Assembly: GCA_964546145.1 (NCBI GenBank)
Contig: CAZJIU010000054.1
Location: forward strand, 1-15,705
Origin: CAZAKO01 sp964546145
GTDB lineage: Bacteria > Fidelibacterota > UBA2242
Reading direction: 5' to 3'
DNA length: 15,705 bases
Below the pieces are notes generated by a model. It was not told the DNA's origin and ran no database searches. It saw only the letters and a list, made by a program, of their open reading frames with translations. Below, one piece after another: positions 1 to 8,200 of the stretch. A program made the position numbers and the translations under genes. Every line of letters starts with the position of its first letter. Positions within the stretch are counted from its first letter, which is position 1.

Positions 1-90
1 GATGGTCGGTTTGAATCAGGAGTATAGTCAGAGGTTTTGCAAAGAATTCTATTAGAATAACATAGGCAAAAAATTGGGAGATATTAAAAG

Positions 91-225
91 ATGAATAAAG
101 AACTTGAATACTACAAGCAATCAATCTTAAAATGGTCATTAGTCTATAGAATTTTAATTACTTGCGGCTCTTTAATTTTAGAAATATGTTATAGATGTAA
201 CCCGTTGTGTGGAATAGAAGTTTAA
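91..225 (+). pseudogene. 5' remnant of an unrecognised gene cut by the IS982-family element
   Basis: An ATG at 91 lies 10 bases after a good ribosome binding site (GGGAG, 76-80) and opens a 44-codon frame ending at TAA 223-225. Only the first 36 residues come from DNA outside the insertion sequence. The last eight residues and the stop are encoded by the left end of the element. The visible part starts MNKELEYYKQSILKW and then becomes hydrophobic with scattered Cys, which could be the start of a membrane segment. I do not recognise the family. The placement suggests a real gene whose 3' part was lost or displaced when the element arrived. It could also be a chance short frame, although the ribosome binding site argues against that. 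Confidence 0.4.
200..215 (+). repeat. Left terminal inverted repeat of the IS982 element
   Basis: The 16 bases ACCCGTTGTGTGGAAT are the exact reverse complement of 1204-1219. Beyond base 215 the match with the other end breaks down. The repeat falls inside the short frame that starts at 91. Confidence 0.9.
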
Positions 226-301
226 AAAAGAAGATGTGCATTAGCTTAATAATCCTTAAATTATTGTGTCATAATTCAATAATAAACAAGGGGATAAACT
301 A

Positions 302-1204
302 ATGCACAATCTTAAATCTAATTTCGACCGCATCAAACCAATTGTCAATGAATCACTCATTAATTTTATCGATTCTAGTGGAAATATCAAAAAAATTGGT
401 GCGAAACCAAAATTCAGTGATGTTGATCTTATCACCATATCTCTTGTTGCTGAAAGTCTTTCCATCAATAGTGAGAATTTACTGTTTGCTAAACTGCAAT
501 CTGAATATCGTAAGGACTTTCCATCACTAATCGACCGATCCCAATTTAACCGCCGCCGGAAAAACCTTGGGAAATTCATAGATATTGTTCGAAAATCTCT
601 GGTTCAAAAACTATTACCTGCCGAAGATACCTTTATCCTCGATTCACTGCCAGTTGAAATCTGTAAATTCGCTCGCGCAAAACGAATTAAAATATGCAAG
701 GAAACCATTGAAACAGCACCGGAATATGGCTATTGCGCGGCTCAAAACTCCTATTATTTTGGATACAAATTCCACGGAGTTTGCAGTCTTAATGGAGTCA
801 TCACCAGTTTTGATCTCTCGAAAGCCAACCATGCTGATATTCAATATCTTAGAGACATTGAACCTTATTACGCTGATTGTCTGATGTTGGGAGATAAAGC
901 CTATCTCGATTCTGAATATCAACTGGAATTATTTGAGACGAGAGGTATCCAGTTAAATACACCTATGCGTTCCAATCAGAAAAATTATCGAAAACAACCG
1001 ACAGTGTTTCGGAAAGTTCGTAAACGGATTGAAACTATGTTTTCTCAGTTGGTAGATCAATTTGTGATTCGTGTAAATTATGCCAAAACATTTGTGGGAC
1101 TGGCAACTCGTATATTGTCTAAGGTTACAGCTTTTACTTTGCTACAGCTAATTAATGCCAACAATAATAAACCCCTAAACCATATTAAACATGCGCTCGC
1201 TTAA
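302..1204 (+). CDS. IS982 family transposase (DDE)
   Basis: This 300-residue protein has the usual length for IS982 transposases and catalyses cut-and-paste movement of the element. A helical N-terminal region (about 1-100) is followed by an RNase H-fold DDE core. The first Asp is D114 in the ILDSLPVEICKFARAKR stretch. The second is D198 in LMLGDKAYLDSEY. The Glu is E244 in KRIETMFSQL. The family-typical segment YGYCAAQNSYYFGYKFHGV lies at 142-160. The ATG at 302 has a ribosome binding site (AAGGGG, 288-293) at normal spacing. There is no frameshift or early stop, so the enzyme is probably functional. The family assignment rests on motif recognition by eye. Confidence 0.93.
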   Translation: MHNLKSNFDRIKPIVNESLINFIDSSGNIKKIGAKPKFSDVDLITISLVAESLSINSENLLFAKLQSEYRKDFPSLIDRSQFNRRRKNLGKFIDIVRKSLVQKLLPAEDTFILDSLPVEICKFARAKRIKICKETIETAPEYGYCAAQNSYYFGYKFHGVCSLNGVITSFDLSKANHADIQYLRDIEPYYADCLMLGDKAYLDSEYQLELFETRGIQLNTPMRSNQKNYRKQPTVFRKVRKRIETMFSQLVDQFVIRVNYAKTFVGLATRILSKVTAFTLLQLINANNNKPLNHIKHALA

Positions 1205-1219
1205 TTCCACACAACGGGT
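1204..1219 (-). repeat. Right terminal inverted repeat of the IS982 element
   Basis: ATTCCACACAACGGGT is the reverse complement of the left end at 200-215. Its first base is also the last base of the transposase TAA stop. Confidence 0.9.
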
Positions 1220-1717
1220 ATTATTAATAATATTGATTTCTTGAATACTAAAAGAATTCACCTTTCCGAAATACAAGACGTGATCAACGATTTACAAGGC
1301 TATGGCATAACGGTTATCGGATCATTTATCATTGGCAATCCTGGAGATACGCGTGAAATTATTTATGAAAATTTTGATTATGCCAATAGGATTGATCTTG
1401 ATATTCCGCTTTTTCTCATTCTGACACCTTTTCCAAAAACTGAAATTCGTGAAGACCTATCCACGCATAAGTTGATCACCAATTATGATGACTATTCAAA
1501 ATATGATCTGTTTCATGCTAATGTAAGAACGCATCATCTGACTTCGTATGACCTTGAGAAAATAAGAGATGAGATTGCATTTAAAATTTTTAAAAAGAGC
1601 ACAAGACTTTGGAGGCTTGTAAGAAAGTATCCTAATTTTGCAGTGAAGCTATTATTAGATCAAATTACAAATCAACCCAGAGAAGTAATCGGGTATCTAC
1701 AGGGTGTCTTTAGATAA
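1220..1717 (+). pseudogene. C-terminal fragment of a radical SAM protein (BchE-like, B12-binding type), truncated by the IS element
   Basis: The frame is open from the exact right edge of the insertion sequence to the TAA at 1715-1717, about 165 codons. Residues read directly out of the IS boundary (IINNIDFLNTKRIHLSEIQD), so the TTG at 1241 is probably not a real start. The segment GYGITVIGSFIIGNPGDT, followed by a Pro- and Phe-rich LTPFPKTEI stretch, is the late part of a radical SAM TIM barrel as seen in B12-binding radical SAM proteins. A basic helical tail of about 80 residues follows. The CxxxCxxC cluster motif and any B12-binding domain should lie upstream, and they are absent from the 199 bases left of the element. 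The fragment is therefore presumably non-functional. The substrate cannot be judged. Confidence 0.75.
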
Positions 1718-1788
1718 GCTATTATTCACTGTAAAATAAACCAGACAGGTAATTGTCAAAAATTAACTAGATAGGGAGGTAATGCAAA

Positions 1789-2370
1789 ATGAATCGGCGT
1801 TATTTTTTCAAAATGGGATTGGCGGGAATTGGAGGAATAGCTTTTACCCGTAATTTATGGGCGTTAAAATATTACCCGCTGCCGTCGGATAAAAAATGTG
1901 CGGTGCTTTATAGTTCCTGGTGCGGCAGCACCCGCGATGCGGCATTATGGATTTCAGAAGGGATGGGCGGAATTGCCGATGTATTCGATGTCCGGGAGGA
2001 ACCCGATCTGCACGGATTTGAGCAGATTATCATCGGCGGAGCTATTCGCGGCATGGTTACATCCAAAGAATTACAGGCGTATATTATTCAAAACAAGCAA
2101 TGGCTGAAGGAAAAGGTGCGCGGTTTGTTCGCCTTATGCGGCAATATGCGTAAACCGGTTGACTCACCGCAAATCACGATGTTTATTGATAACCATCTGG
2201 CAAAATTGTGCGAGGTCAAAGATGTTCCGTCGCGAGTGTTCAACGGAAGAGTTACAAAATCATTAATGGATCCTCAAACCAGGAAAATGATGGAGAAATT
2301 CGAAGATTATGATGATCTTAAGCGCGCTGATTGCATGGCATTTGGAAAGGAAATTTTGAGCAGGATTTAA
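1789..2370 (+). CDS. Flavodoxin / HemG-like protein with a twin-arginine-type leader
   Basis: This 193-residue protein has a Flavodoxin_5 (HemG-type) fold. The start is firm: AGGGAGGT at 1773-1780 lies eight bases before the ATG. The N-terminus NRRYFFKMGLAGIGGIAF fits the Tat pattern RRxFxK plus a weakly hydrophobic stretch, which predicts export of the folded protein with its flavin. The mature part begins near residue 30. The segment AVLYSSWCGSTRDAA (38-52) matches the FMN phosphate-binding loop. IIIGGAIRGMVTSKEL (80-95) and GLFALCGN (112-119) follow the flavodoxin_5 pattern. HemG itself is a cytoplasmic quinone-dependent protoporphyrinogen oxidase, so its role should not be transferred here. 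An exported electron-transfer flavoprotein is the safer reading. It may be co-transcribed with the small genes downstream. If the RR is fortuitous, the N-terminus could instead be a membrane anchor. Confidence 0.8.
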   Translation: MNRRYFFKMGLAGIGGIAFTRNLWALKYYPLPSDKKCAVLYSSWCGSTRDAALWISEGMGGIADVFDVREEPDLHGFEQIIIGGAIRGMVTSKELQAYIIQNKQWLKEKVRGLFALCGNMRKPVDSPQITMFIDNHLAKLCEVKDVPSRVFNGRVTKSLMDPQTRKMMEKFEDYDDLKRADCMAFGKEILSRI

Positions 2371-2463
2371 TCCGGGTGTATTTGTAAAAAGAAGGATAAC
2401 TCTCGGGTCTTGCTTTATTATTTTCCTGATATTAGGTTTGATTTGAATCAGGGAGGTGAGTAA

Positions 2464-2712
2464 ATGAAATATGATCTGGATAAAGTGGATGAGATGACTT
2501 TAGCCCTTCTTTATCTGGTTACATCCGGTCATCAGGAAGGGCTCGGTGCCCGGGCGTGGAAGGGATTCGATTGGAGTACGATCATGCGCCTCCATCAAAA
2601 GGGCTGGATTATTGAACCGAAGGTCAAATCCATGACGCTGCATTTAACCGAAGAAGGATTCAAGAAATCGGAGCAGCTGTTTCTGCAATATTTTGGATTA
2701 GAAGACAAATAA
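2464..2712 (+). CDS. DUF6429-like small protein (82 aa)
   Basis: A strong ribosome binding site (GGGAGGTGA, just before 2464) supports the start. The sequence resembles the DUF6429 family: an acidic N-terminus (MKYDLDKVDEMTLALLYL), a central RAWKGFDWSTIMRLHQKGWI block (residues 30-49) and a C-terminal LTEEGFKKSEQLF helix (61-73). The layout of short helices with a Trp-rich turn and a TEEG element resembles a small winged-helix-like fold, but no DNA-binding role is established. There is no signal peptide, so it is presumably cytoplasmic. It lies 93 bases after the flavodoxin gene and 24 bases before the first SnoaL-like lipoprotein gene, consistent with one transcript. Its function is unknown. 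Confidence 0.75.
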   Translation: MKYDLDKVDEMTLALLYLVTSGHQEGLGARAWKGFDWSTIMRLHQKGWIIEPKVKSMTLHLTEEGFKKSEQLFLQYFGLEDK

Positions 2713-2736
2713 TGTTGGTTTTAAGAGGAGAATAGT

Positions 2737-3222
2737 ATGAAGGATAATCATAGTTGTACCATTATAATCAGTTTGCTGGTTATCTGCTCAATTTTTTCTT
2801 GTGAAAAGGATAAATCATTTAATCGAGATTTAGAATATAGGGCAGTGGAACAGGCGATTAATAATGTCATTGGCTGGGCGGTAAAAAAGGATTTTGACCT
2901 GTTTTTCAATACAATTGCCGACGATTCGAATTTTGTTAGTGTTACGCCATATCCGCGAGTGAAATTCAGTGTTGATGATGTCAAAAACGATACGGCATTC
3001 TGGGCTAGTCCGAATTTCAAAGCAGTCGGTCATGAGATTCACGACCTGCGGATTAATTTTTCCAAAAGCGGAAATGTAGCCTGGTATTATTGCATTCTCG
3101 ACGATTACAACACCTGGAAAGGTCAGCCGACAAATTGGGAAAGAGTCCGCTGGACCGGTGTACTCGAAAAAAGAAAAGGTGTCTGGCGGGTGGTCCAACA
3201 GCACTATTCCTGGCCGAAATGA
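2737..3222 (+). CDS. SnoaL/NTF2-fold putative lipoprotein, copy 1
   Basis: This 161-residue protein has a short hydrophobic leader ending in a lipobox-like IFSC, with Cys22 as the predicted lipidation site. The rest matches the SnoaL_3 / NTF2-like fold: an N-terminal helix with IGWAVKKDFDLFFNTIADD, a central FW motif, DLRINFSKSGNVAWYYC, and the C-terminal strand RWTGVLEKRKGVWRVVQQH. Such domains form a cone-shaped pocket that may bind a small molecule or be catalytic; the ligand here is unknown. The ATG at 2737 follows AAGAGGAG at normal spacing. A paralogue lies downstream (3400-3897), about 45% identical by eye. Both are probably anchored to the periplasmic face of the inner or outer membrane. 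Confidence 0.78.
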   Translation: MKDNHSCTIIISLLVICSIFSCEKDKSFNRDLEYRAVEQAINNVIGWAVKKDFDLFFNTIADDSNFVSVTPYPRVKFSVDDVKNDTAFWASPNFKAVGHEIHDLRINFSKSGNVAWYYCILDDYNTWKGQPTNWERVRWTGVLEKRKGVWRVVQQHYSWPK

Positions 3223-3399
3223 ATTGGAATTTTACTTACAACAGAGTCTGTAGAAAAAATAAATCCAACTTAGGCTGGGTCGGATTTTATGAAGATCAAA
3301 GAGTCTAAACTAATGGCTCCTGGATGGTTGGTCATGGCATTGAATTTATTCCGTCAACGGATGAGAAAAACTAAACATGTTATTTCGAAAGGACGAGTC

Positions 3400-3897
3400 A
3401 TGTCGAAAAAGGATATTTTATTGCCGGTAATTTTCCTGATTGCCGGATTATTTGTTACCTGTTCTAATAAGCAAAATGCAAGCAGGGCAGAGGCGCTCCA
3501 AAAAGAGAGGCAGATTATCGAAAAGGTCGTCAATGATAACATCAAATGGGCATTGAATAAAGACCTCGATTTATTATACAGTACGATCCGGCAAGATTCA
3601 ACCTTCCTGATCGTAAATCCCGATGCATCTTTAGTGGAAGGATTTGCTCAAGTCGAGGAGACCGCAAAATCTTTCTGGATGGATCTGCGCTTCAAAGCGA
3701 CTTATTCTGCCGTCAAGGATTTGCGTGTCAATTTTTCTGAATCAGGAACGGTAGCCTGGTATTATTGCTCGCTGGACGATTTCGGCGAATGGAACGGCAG
3801 ACCCTATAAGTGGGAAAATGCTCGCTGGACTGGTGTGCTGGAAAAGATTCATGGGAAATGGGTAATTCAGCAAATGCATATTTCATTCCCGCAATGA
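3400..3897 (+). CDS. SnoaL/NTF2-fold putative lipoprotein, copy 2
   Basis: This 165-residue paralogue of the preceding gene is read from the ATG at 3400, which has AAAGGA six bases upstream and starts a proper leader (MSKKDILLPVIFLIAGLF) ending at Cys21. A longer frame begins at 3289, but its extra 37 residues are basic, lack a ribosome binding site and would bury the leader. The residue before Cys21 is Thr, which is not the best lipobox, so lipidation is likely but not certain. The core repeats the family blocks IKWALNKDLDLLYSTI, DLRVNFSESGTVAWYYC and RWTGVLEKIHGKW, which are the most conserved parts between the two copies. The 177-base spacer suggests the copy may have its own expression signal or be a looser operon member. 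The ligand is unknown. Confidence 0.78.
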   Translation: MSKKDILLPVIFLIAGLFVTCSNKQNASRAEALQKERQIIEKVVNDNIKWALNKDLDLLYSTIRQDSTFLIVNPDASLVEGFAQVEETAKSFWMDLRFKATYSAVKDLRVNFSESGTVAWYYCSLDDFGEWNGRPYKWENARWTGVLEKIHGKWVIQQMHISFPQ

Positions 3898-4034
3898 AAA
3901 TGGATATTTGCTACTCCTTATTTCACTCAGCGGAAAAACGTTCCAAAGCGGAGCCGCCAAAAGAGTCTGAAAAATTCTTTTAGAAGGCAGTTGGTAATTT
4001 TAATTTACAGCAACATTAAAAGTTGAGTTATACT

Positions 4035-4994
4035 ATGAAAGTGAGATTATTATTAGCAATCGCAATTTGTGTAGGACTTTTTGCAGAATGCGGGCGTTCG
4101 ACTAAATCGAATCTCTATAAAATCGGCTTTATCCAGATCACGGAAAATCCACTCCTGGATGAAGCCCGCACAGCCTTGATAGCAACTCTTCAGGATTCCG
4201 GTCTTGTTGACGGTGACAATATTAGAATTCTCTATCGTAATGCTCAGGGCGAAATTTCTAATATCAGTCTGATTTTGCAGTCCTTCCAGGCAGCTAAAGT
4301 TGATATGGTCGTTACCAATGGCACACCCTGCATGGTCGCAGCGGTGCAGACTTTTCGCGATATTCCGGTCGTTTTTACGGTAGCTTTCAGTCCAGAACAA
4401 CTCGGATTGATACTCACTGGTTCGAATATCGCAGGAGTCTACGATCCGTTGGATATGGAATATTTTGTCGGAATGATTAAATCAATTCTACCGAACTGTA
4501 ACCGGATTGGTTTGCCTTATAATCCGGCTGAAGCCAATTCCGCTTATGCTGCGAAACGCTTGCAGGATGTCTGTAAGAAAAACAATATTACTCTAGAAAC
4601 GATGACTGTAGCATCATCCAATGATGTCTTGCAGGCTGGGCAGGCTTTAGTCATGAAAAAGGTTGATGCTCTTGCCGTTGCCGCTGACAATACCATCGCT
4701 CTGGCACTGGACGCGCTGGTGAAAATATCCCATGAACATAAAATCCCAATTTTCATTACTGAGCCGAGCGAAGTCCGCCGGGGACTTCTGGCCGGAGTCG
4801 GAGTTTCGTATGCTAATTGGGGTCGCGAGAGCGGATCACTGGCGGTGGCAATTATCAAGGGACACACACTCCCCAAACCATCCATCAAGCCAGCTGTACA
4901 TAAAAATATCATTCTGAATCAGAAGACAGCACAGTTATTCGGCCTGACTTTGCCGCCGGAGCTGGTACGGCAGGCTACCGAAGTCATTCGCTAA
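4035..4994 (+). CDS. ABC transporter substrate-binding protein, ABC_sub_bind (TrpX-like) family, orphan
   Basis: This is a 319-residue periplasmic binding protein. The ATG at 4035 opens a hydrophobic leader (MKVRLLLAIAICVGLF) ending FAEC, with Cys19 as a possible though non-canonical lipidation site. A TTG at 4023 would add only four residues. The fold is the two-lobed type with family landmarks: KIGFIQITENPLLDEARTAL near the mature N-terminus, DGDNIRILYRNAQGE, VDMVVTNGTPCMVAAVQ in lobe one, YNPAEANSAYAAKRLQD at the hinge, and a SYANWGRESGSLAV helix late. The family binds amino-acid-like or other small ligands, and TrpX-type genes normally sit beside a permease and an ATPase gene. Neither is visible here, so it is an orphan or its partners lie elsewhere. 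No strong ribosome binding site precedes the ATG. Confidence 0.85.
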   Translation: MKVRLLLAIAICVGLFAECGRSTKSNLYKIGFIQITENPLLDEARTALIATLQDSGLVDGDNIRILYRNAQGEISNISLILQSFQAAKVDMVVTNGTPCMVAAVQTFRDIPVVFTVAFSPEQLGLILTGSNIAGVYDPLDMEYFVGMIKSILPNCNRIGLPYNPAEANSAYAAKRLQDVCKKNNITLETMTVASSNDVLQAGQALVMKKVDALAVAADNTIALALDALVKISHEHKIPIFITEPSEVRRGLLAGVGVSYANWGRESGSLAVAIIKGHTLPKPSIKPAVHKNIILNQKTAQLFGLTLPPELVRQATEVIR

Positions 4995-5212
4995 AACCTG
5001 TTTTAGTGCTCCTTAGGGACTTGTATGTTTAATAATCATATTAGTCTTGGATTTTAATCAGCATAGCTATTTAGAATGCGCGTTCCGGAGCACAGCCCTA
5101 GAATAAGGATTTAAAAAATATAATAACAATATTTGAGTAATATGGATTCCAGCTAACCTTGATTGATTGATCATTAAGAGACATATTGCGATATCCAAAT
5201 GTCTTCTCCTTG

Positions 5213-5250
5213 AAAAGAAGCCCTCCCGAACGGAAGGGCTTCTTTTTTTT
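5213..5250 (+). terminator. Rho-independent terminator, probably bidirectional
   Basis: AAAAGAAGCCCT (5213-5224) pairs with AGGGCTTCTTTT (5235-5246) to form a 12-bp stem. The loop is ten bases, and the T run (5243-5250) follows on the plus strand. On the minus strand the stem is followed by four T. It lies 18 bases beyond the protease stop codon and about 220 bases after the substrate-binding-protein gene, so it probably ends both convergent transcripts. The stretch 4995-5212 before it is AT-rich and shows no convincing gene. Confidence 0.88.
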
Positions 5251-5267
5251 ACTTTTCATTCAGCTGG

Positions 5268-8200
5268 TTACTTGATGAAGATCATTTTCCTGATCTGCGA
5301 GAAATTACCAGCCTGGATTCGATAAAAATAGATTCCGGTACTGACTAACTGACCATGCTGATTAAGACCGTTCCAATCCACTGATTTGAAGCCAGCCTTT
5401 TCAACCTTATTGACTAAGTTGATTACCTCCTTGCCGAGCATATCGTAGATGGTTAATTTTACCATACTCTGTTCGGGCAAAGCATAACGAATAGAGGTAA
5501 TTGGGTTGAAAGGATTGGGGTAGTTCTGACTTAGCTCGAATTTTTCCGGTAAGTTAGTATCCTGGGCAATGCTGACGATAGTAGTAATTGCCACTTCCTG
5601 GATTGTTACTGCTGATTCATTAGCATTGTCAGTGACTGTCAGTGAAACGGTGTAAGTATTAATGGCAGCATAGATGTGAGAAGGATTCTGTTCCGTACTG
5701 GTCTGACCATCACCGAAATCCCAGAGCCATTCTATAATGGCACCTTCCGGATCGTGAGAATCGTTCGATTGATCAGTGAAAGTAACTGTATTATTGCTCT
5801 TAGAGACAGCGAATTTGGCGGTTGGGAGATCATTGACCGGTACTACTACGATTGTTACCATGAGAGAATCAAAGGGTTTATTCTCATGCCCGACATAAAG
5901 CATCGCTTTGTCCTGGCCCCAGGTGTCTGCTGTTTTTGTGCGGAAAGTCAGGTGATGTTTGGCGCGGTCTATTTCTATTTTAGCCAGGTTTCCTTTGACT
6001 TTACCCCAGGCAAACAAATCCTGATCAACTCCACCAACTCCCGGAACTAAACGCAGGGTATTAACGGTCAGACTCGAATCTTCGAGGAAAGTATATTCCT
6101 GCTGGGTACCGACAATAAAACGTGGCTCAGCGGCAACCCGGATTACAATTTTACCAACTGTCATATCAATATCGTCGGAAATTGCATACTGGAGGACATC
6201 GTAGCCATCGAAATTCAGTGGTGCAACATAATCCCAGTAATATGGATGATCATACGGGTCTCCCTCTTTGGGCAAGCGGGTTTGTTTAAGTTCCCCGTAG
6301 ATTGGTTCGGAAAGGTTCCAGATAAAAAGCTCGTCATTATCCTCATCGTAGTCATTTTCCATAGCGGCATTGACCAGGGTTTCGATGTTATAAGTATCAC
6401 CCGCCAGGACATTAAGGGTGTCATCAACTACCACCGGCTTATGATTGAGTACCGTGAAAGTAGTATACTGCCGCGCGCGATCGTAATCCCAATTCGATAA
6501 AATATTGTTATCGAATTCGTACCACAATTCAGTTTTCATAACACACTTACCAGGATAAAAACTGTGAGCATTGATGAACTGGTCAAATTTCTGATTGGCG
6601 CCAACTGCGATTGTACCAATAGGTGGATAGACGAAGCAATCTTTCAAGTCAGATTTGGATTCGATCAATACATTGTCTACAAAGATGAATCCGTCGCTGA
6701 CAGATCCATCGGTCCAGGCCGCAAAACCTATGATTATTTTAATGTCACCCAGCCAACTCAGGTCAAATGCGAAGGAGTTGAGGGTACCATCATTGGCAAA
6801 ATCCTCATAATCGGTGGAAGCCGCCAGGAACCAGTAGATTTCATCATCCATGACAATTCCGATCCCGAGATCGAAATAATCATAACCCTCTTCAACATGA
6901 CAAGCATAGTCAAATTCCAATATTACTTTTTCGCTATCGGGTGCAGCACCTAAATCAATCTCGGGAGAGAAGGCTATGGTTGCAGAGTTTGCATAATATT
7001 GCCAGACTTCCGGATCGCCGAAAAAGAGGGCATGGGTTGAATCGAAATCTTCAATATGCCAGATGTCGCCAAGACCATAGGACCAATCTTCAACCGTCCA
7101 GCCAGTTGGCATTTCCAGACTGGCATCAAAGTTTTCCGATAATAGAACAGTTCCAGAGCTGGCTGTCATTGGTCTAAAGATTTTGGATTTTACCGTTTTT
7201 TCGGTTGTTTGAATGGCGCTTTTTGAGACTTTCGCGCCGGTGTAGAGTTCGCTAATATTTTTAATCCTCTCGGAAGATTTTATGCGGGCATTATCCTTCT
7301 TGACGATCGATTTTTTGGCGCTCTTGAGTTTAGTCTGAGCTGATTTGTAACTCTTGTCTGGACTAGCAAATAAGAACGTAGGTCCATCATCCCACATATG
7401 TTGGATAGTCCAGCCAACATAGTAATCAACATCAACTAATCCATCGTTTAAGGCAGTGAAGCTTGATCTAATAGACTGATTACGATAGAAGCTGTCCAAT
7501 TCGGTATAAACTGGATCAACCGAAAGATGACCGACAACGTTGTTAAAATGGATTAGATTATAGCCGAACCAATTCACTAATGCATTGGATTCGACGACAT
7601 TGGCTAAAATGTATTCGCCGAGATCCAGCATCCCGGTCCGGATGGTGGAGTTTATCGTTACTTGTCCAGCCGGGCTGATCGAGCCATGATAATTGTCGGC
7701 ATAGCAGGGGACATCGGTCGTACTAATTTCGACATTATCGAAAAGGGCACCGAAACCTTCGACGTAACTATCATCCGTATTCAATATAAACCAGAATTCG
7801 ACATTATACAATCCAACTAATTCGGACAAATCAGCGGAAGCACGATACGTATTTCCGTCAGCAGTTAGATTCCAGTCCGTATCCAGAATAGTGCCCCAGC
7901 GTTCGCCATTGACAATAACATTGACATAGAAGAAATCCCAGCCAGATTCTAAGAAGGCAGCATAATCGAAGGACAGATAAGCAGGGGCTTTACCATTTAT
8001 TGGACCAAAATCGAATAACGGAGAAACTGCTACGGCAATCGTGTTGTTTTTGTAACCATAGTCAAAATCGCCAGCCAGAAATACAAAGTCCTTAGTATCG
8101 GTATCTGATACATTTTCCAGATGCCATTTTTCATCAATGCCTTCATCAGTACCATAGGATAACAAAGTCCAGTTAGCCATGGTTGCGGTGGAATCATTCA

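Larger units (their letters stand above)
200..1219 (+). mobile_element. IS982-family insertion sequence, complete (about 1.02 kb)
   Basis: The element is bounded by perfect 16-bp inverted repeats beginning ACCCGTTGTGTG, at 200-215 and reversed at 1204-1219. It carries one intact DDE transposase filling almost all of it. Size, ACCC-type ends and transposase type match IS982. The transposase stop codon (1202-1204) runs into the right repeat. The bases just outside (TAGATGTA on the left, ATTATTAA on the right) are not a duplication, although IS982 elements usually leave a short one. The element is therefore either a product of recombination or deletion between copies, or sits at an assembly join. 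It looks intact and potentially mobile. Confidence 0.9.

Noticed and set aside
2..55. Open frame from the window edge (MVGLNQEYSQRFCKEFY then TAG) as the tail of an upstream gene
   Set aside because: Seventeen codons are too few to distinguish a real C-terminus from chance, and no family is recognisable. The position before the ribosome binding site at 76 is only suggestive.
192..1227. Target-site duplication around the IS982 element
   Set aside because: TAGATGTA on the left and ATTATTAA on the right do not match in any register of the expected size.
1241..1717. Intact short protein starting at TTG 1241
   Set aside because: The frame is open back to the IS edge and the content is an internal-to-C-terminal part of a radical SAM barrel without its cluster motif, so it is a truncated gene.
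3289..3399. N-terminal extension of the second SnoaL-like lipoprotein
   Set aside because: The 37 extra residues are basic, lack a ribosome binding site and precede a complete lipoprotein-like signal that starts at 3400 with its own ribosome binding site.
4991..5006. Perfect 7-bp inverted repeat CTAAAACctGTTTTAG over the stop codon of the binding-protein gene, as a terminator
   Set aside because: The loop is two bases, the stem is AT-rich and no T run follows. The strong terminator at 5213-5250 serves better.
5006..5093. Inverted pair GTGCTCC (5006-5012) and GGAGCAC (5087-5093) as the ends of a small element
   Set aside because: Only seven bases match, flanking bases do not extend the match, and nothing recognisable lies between.
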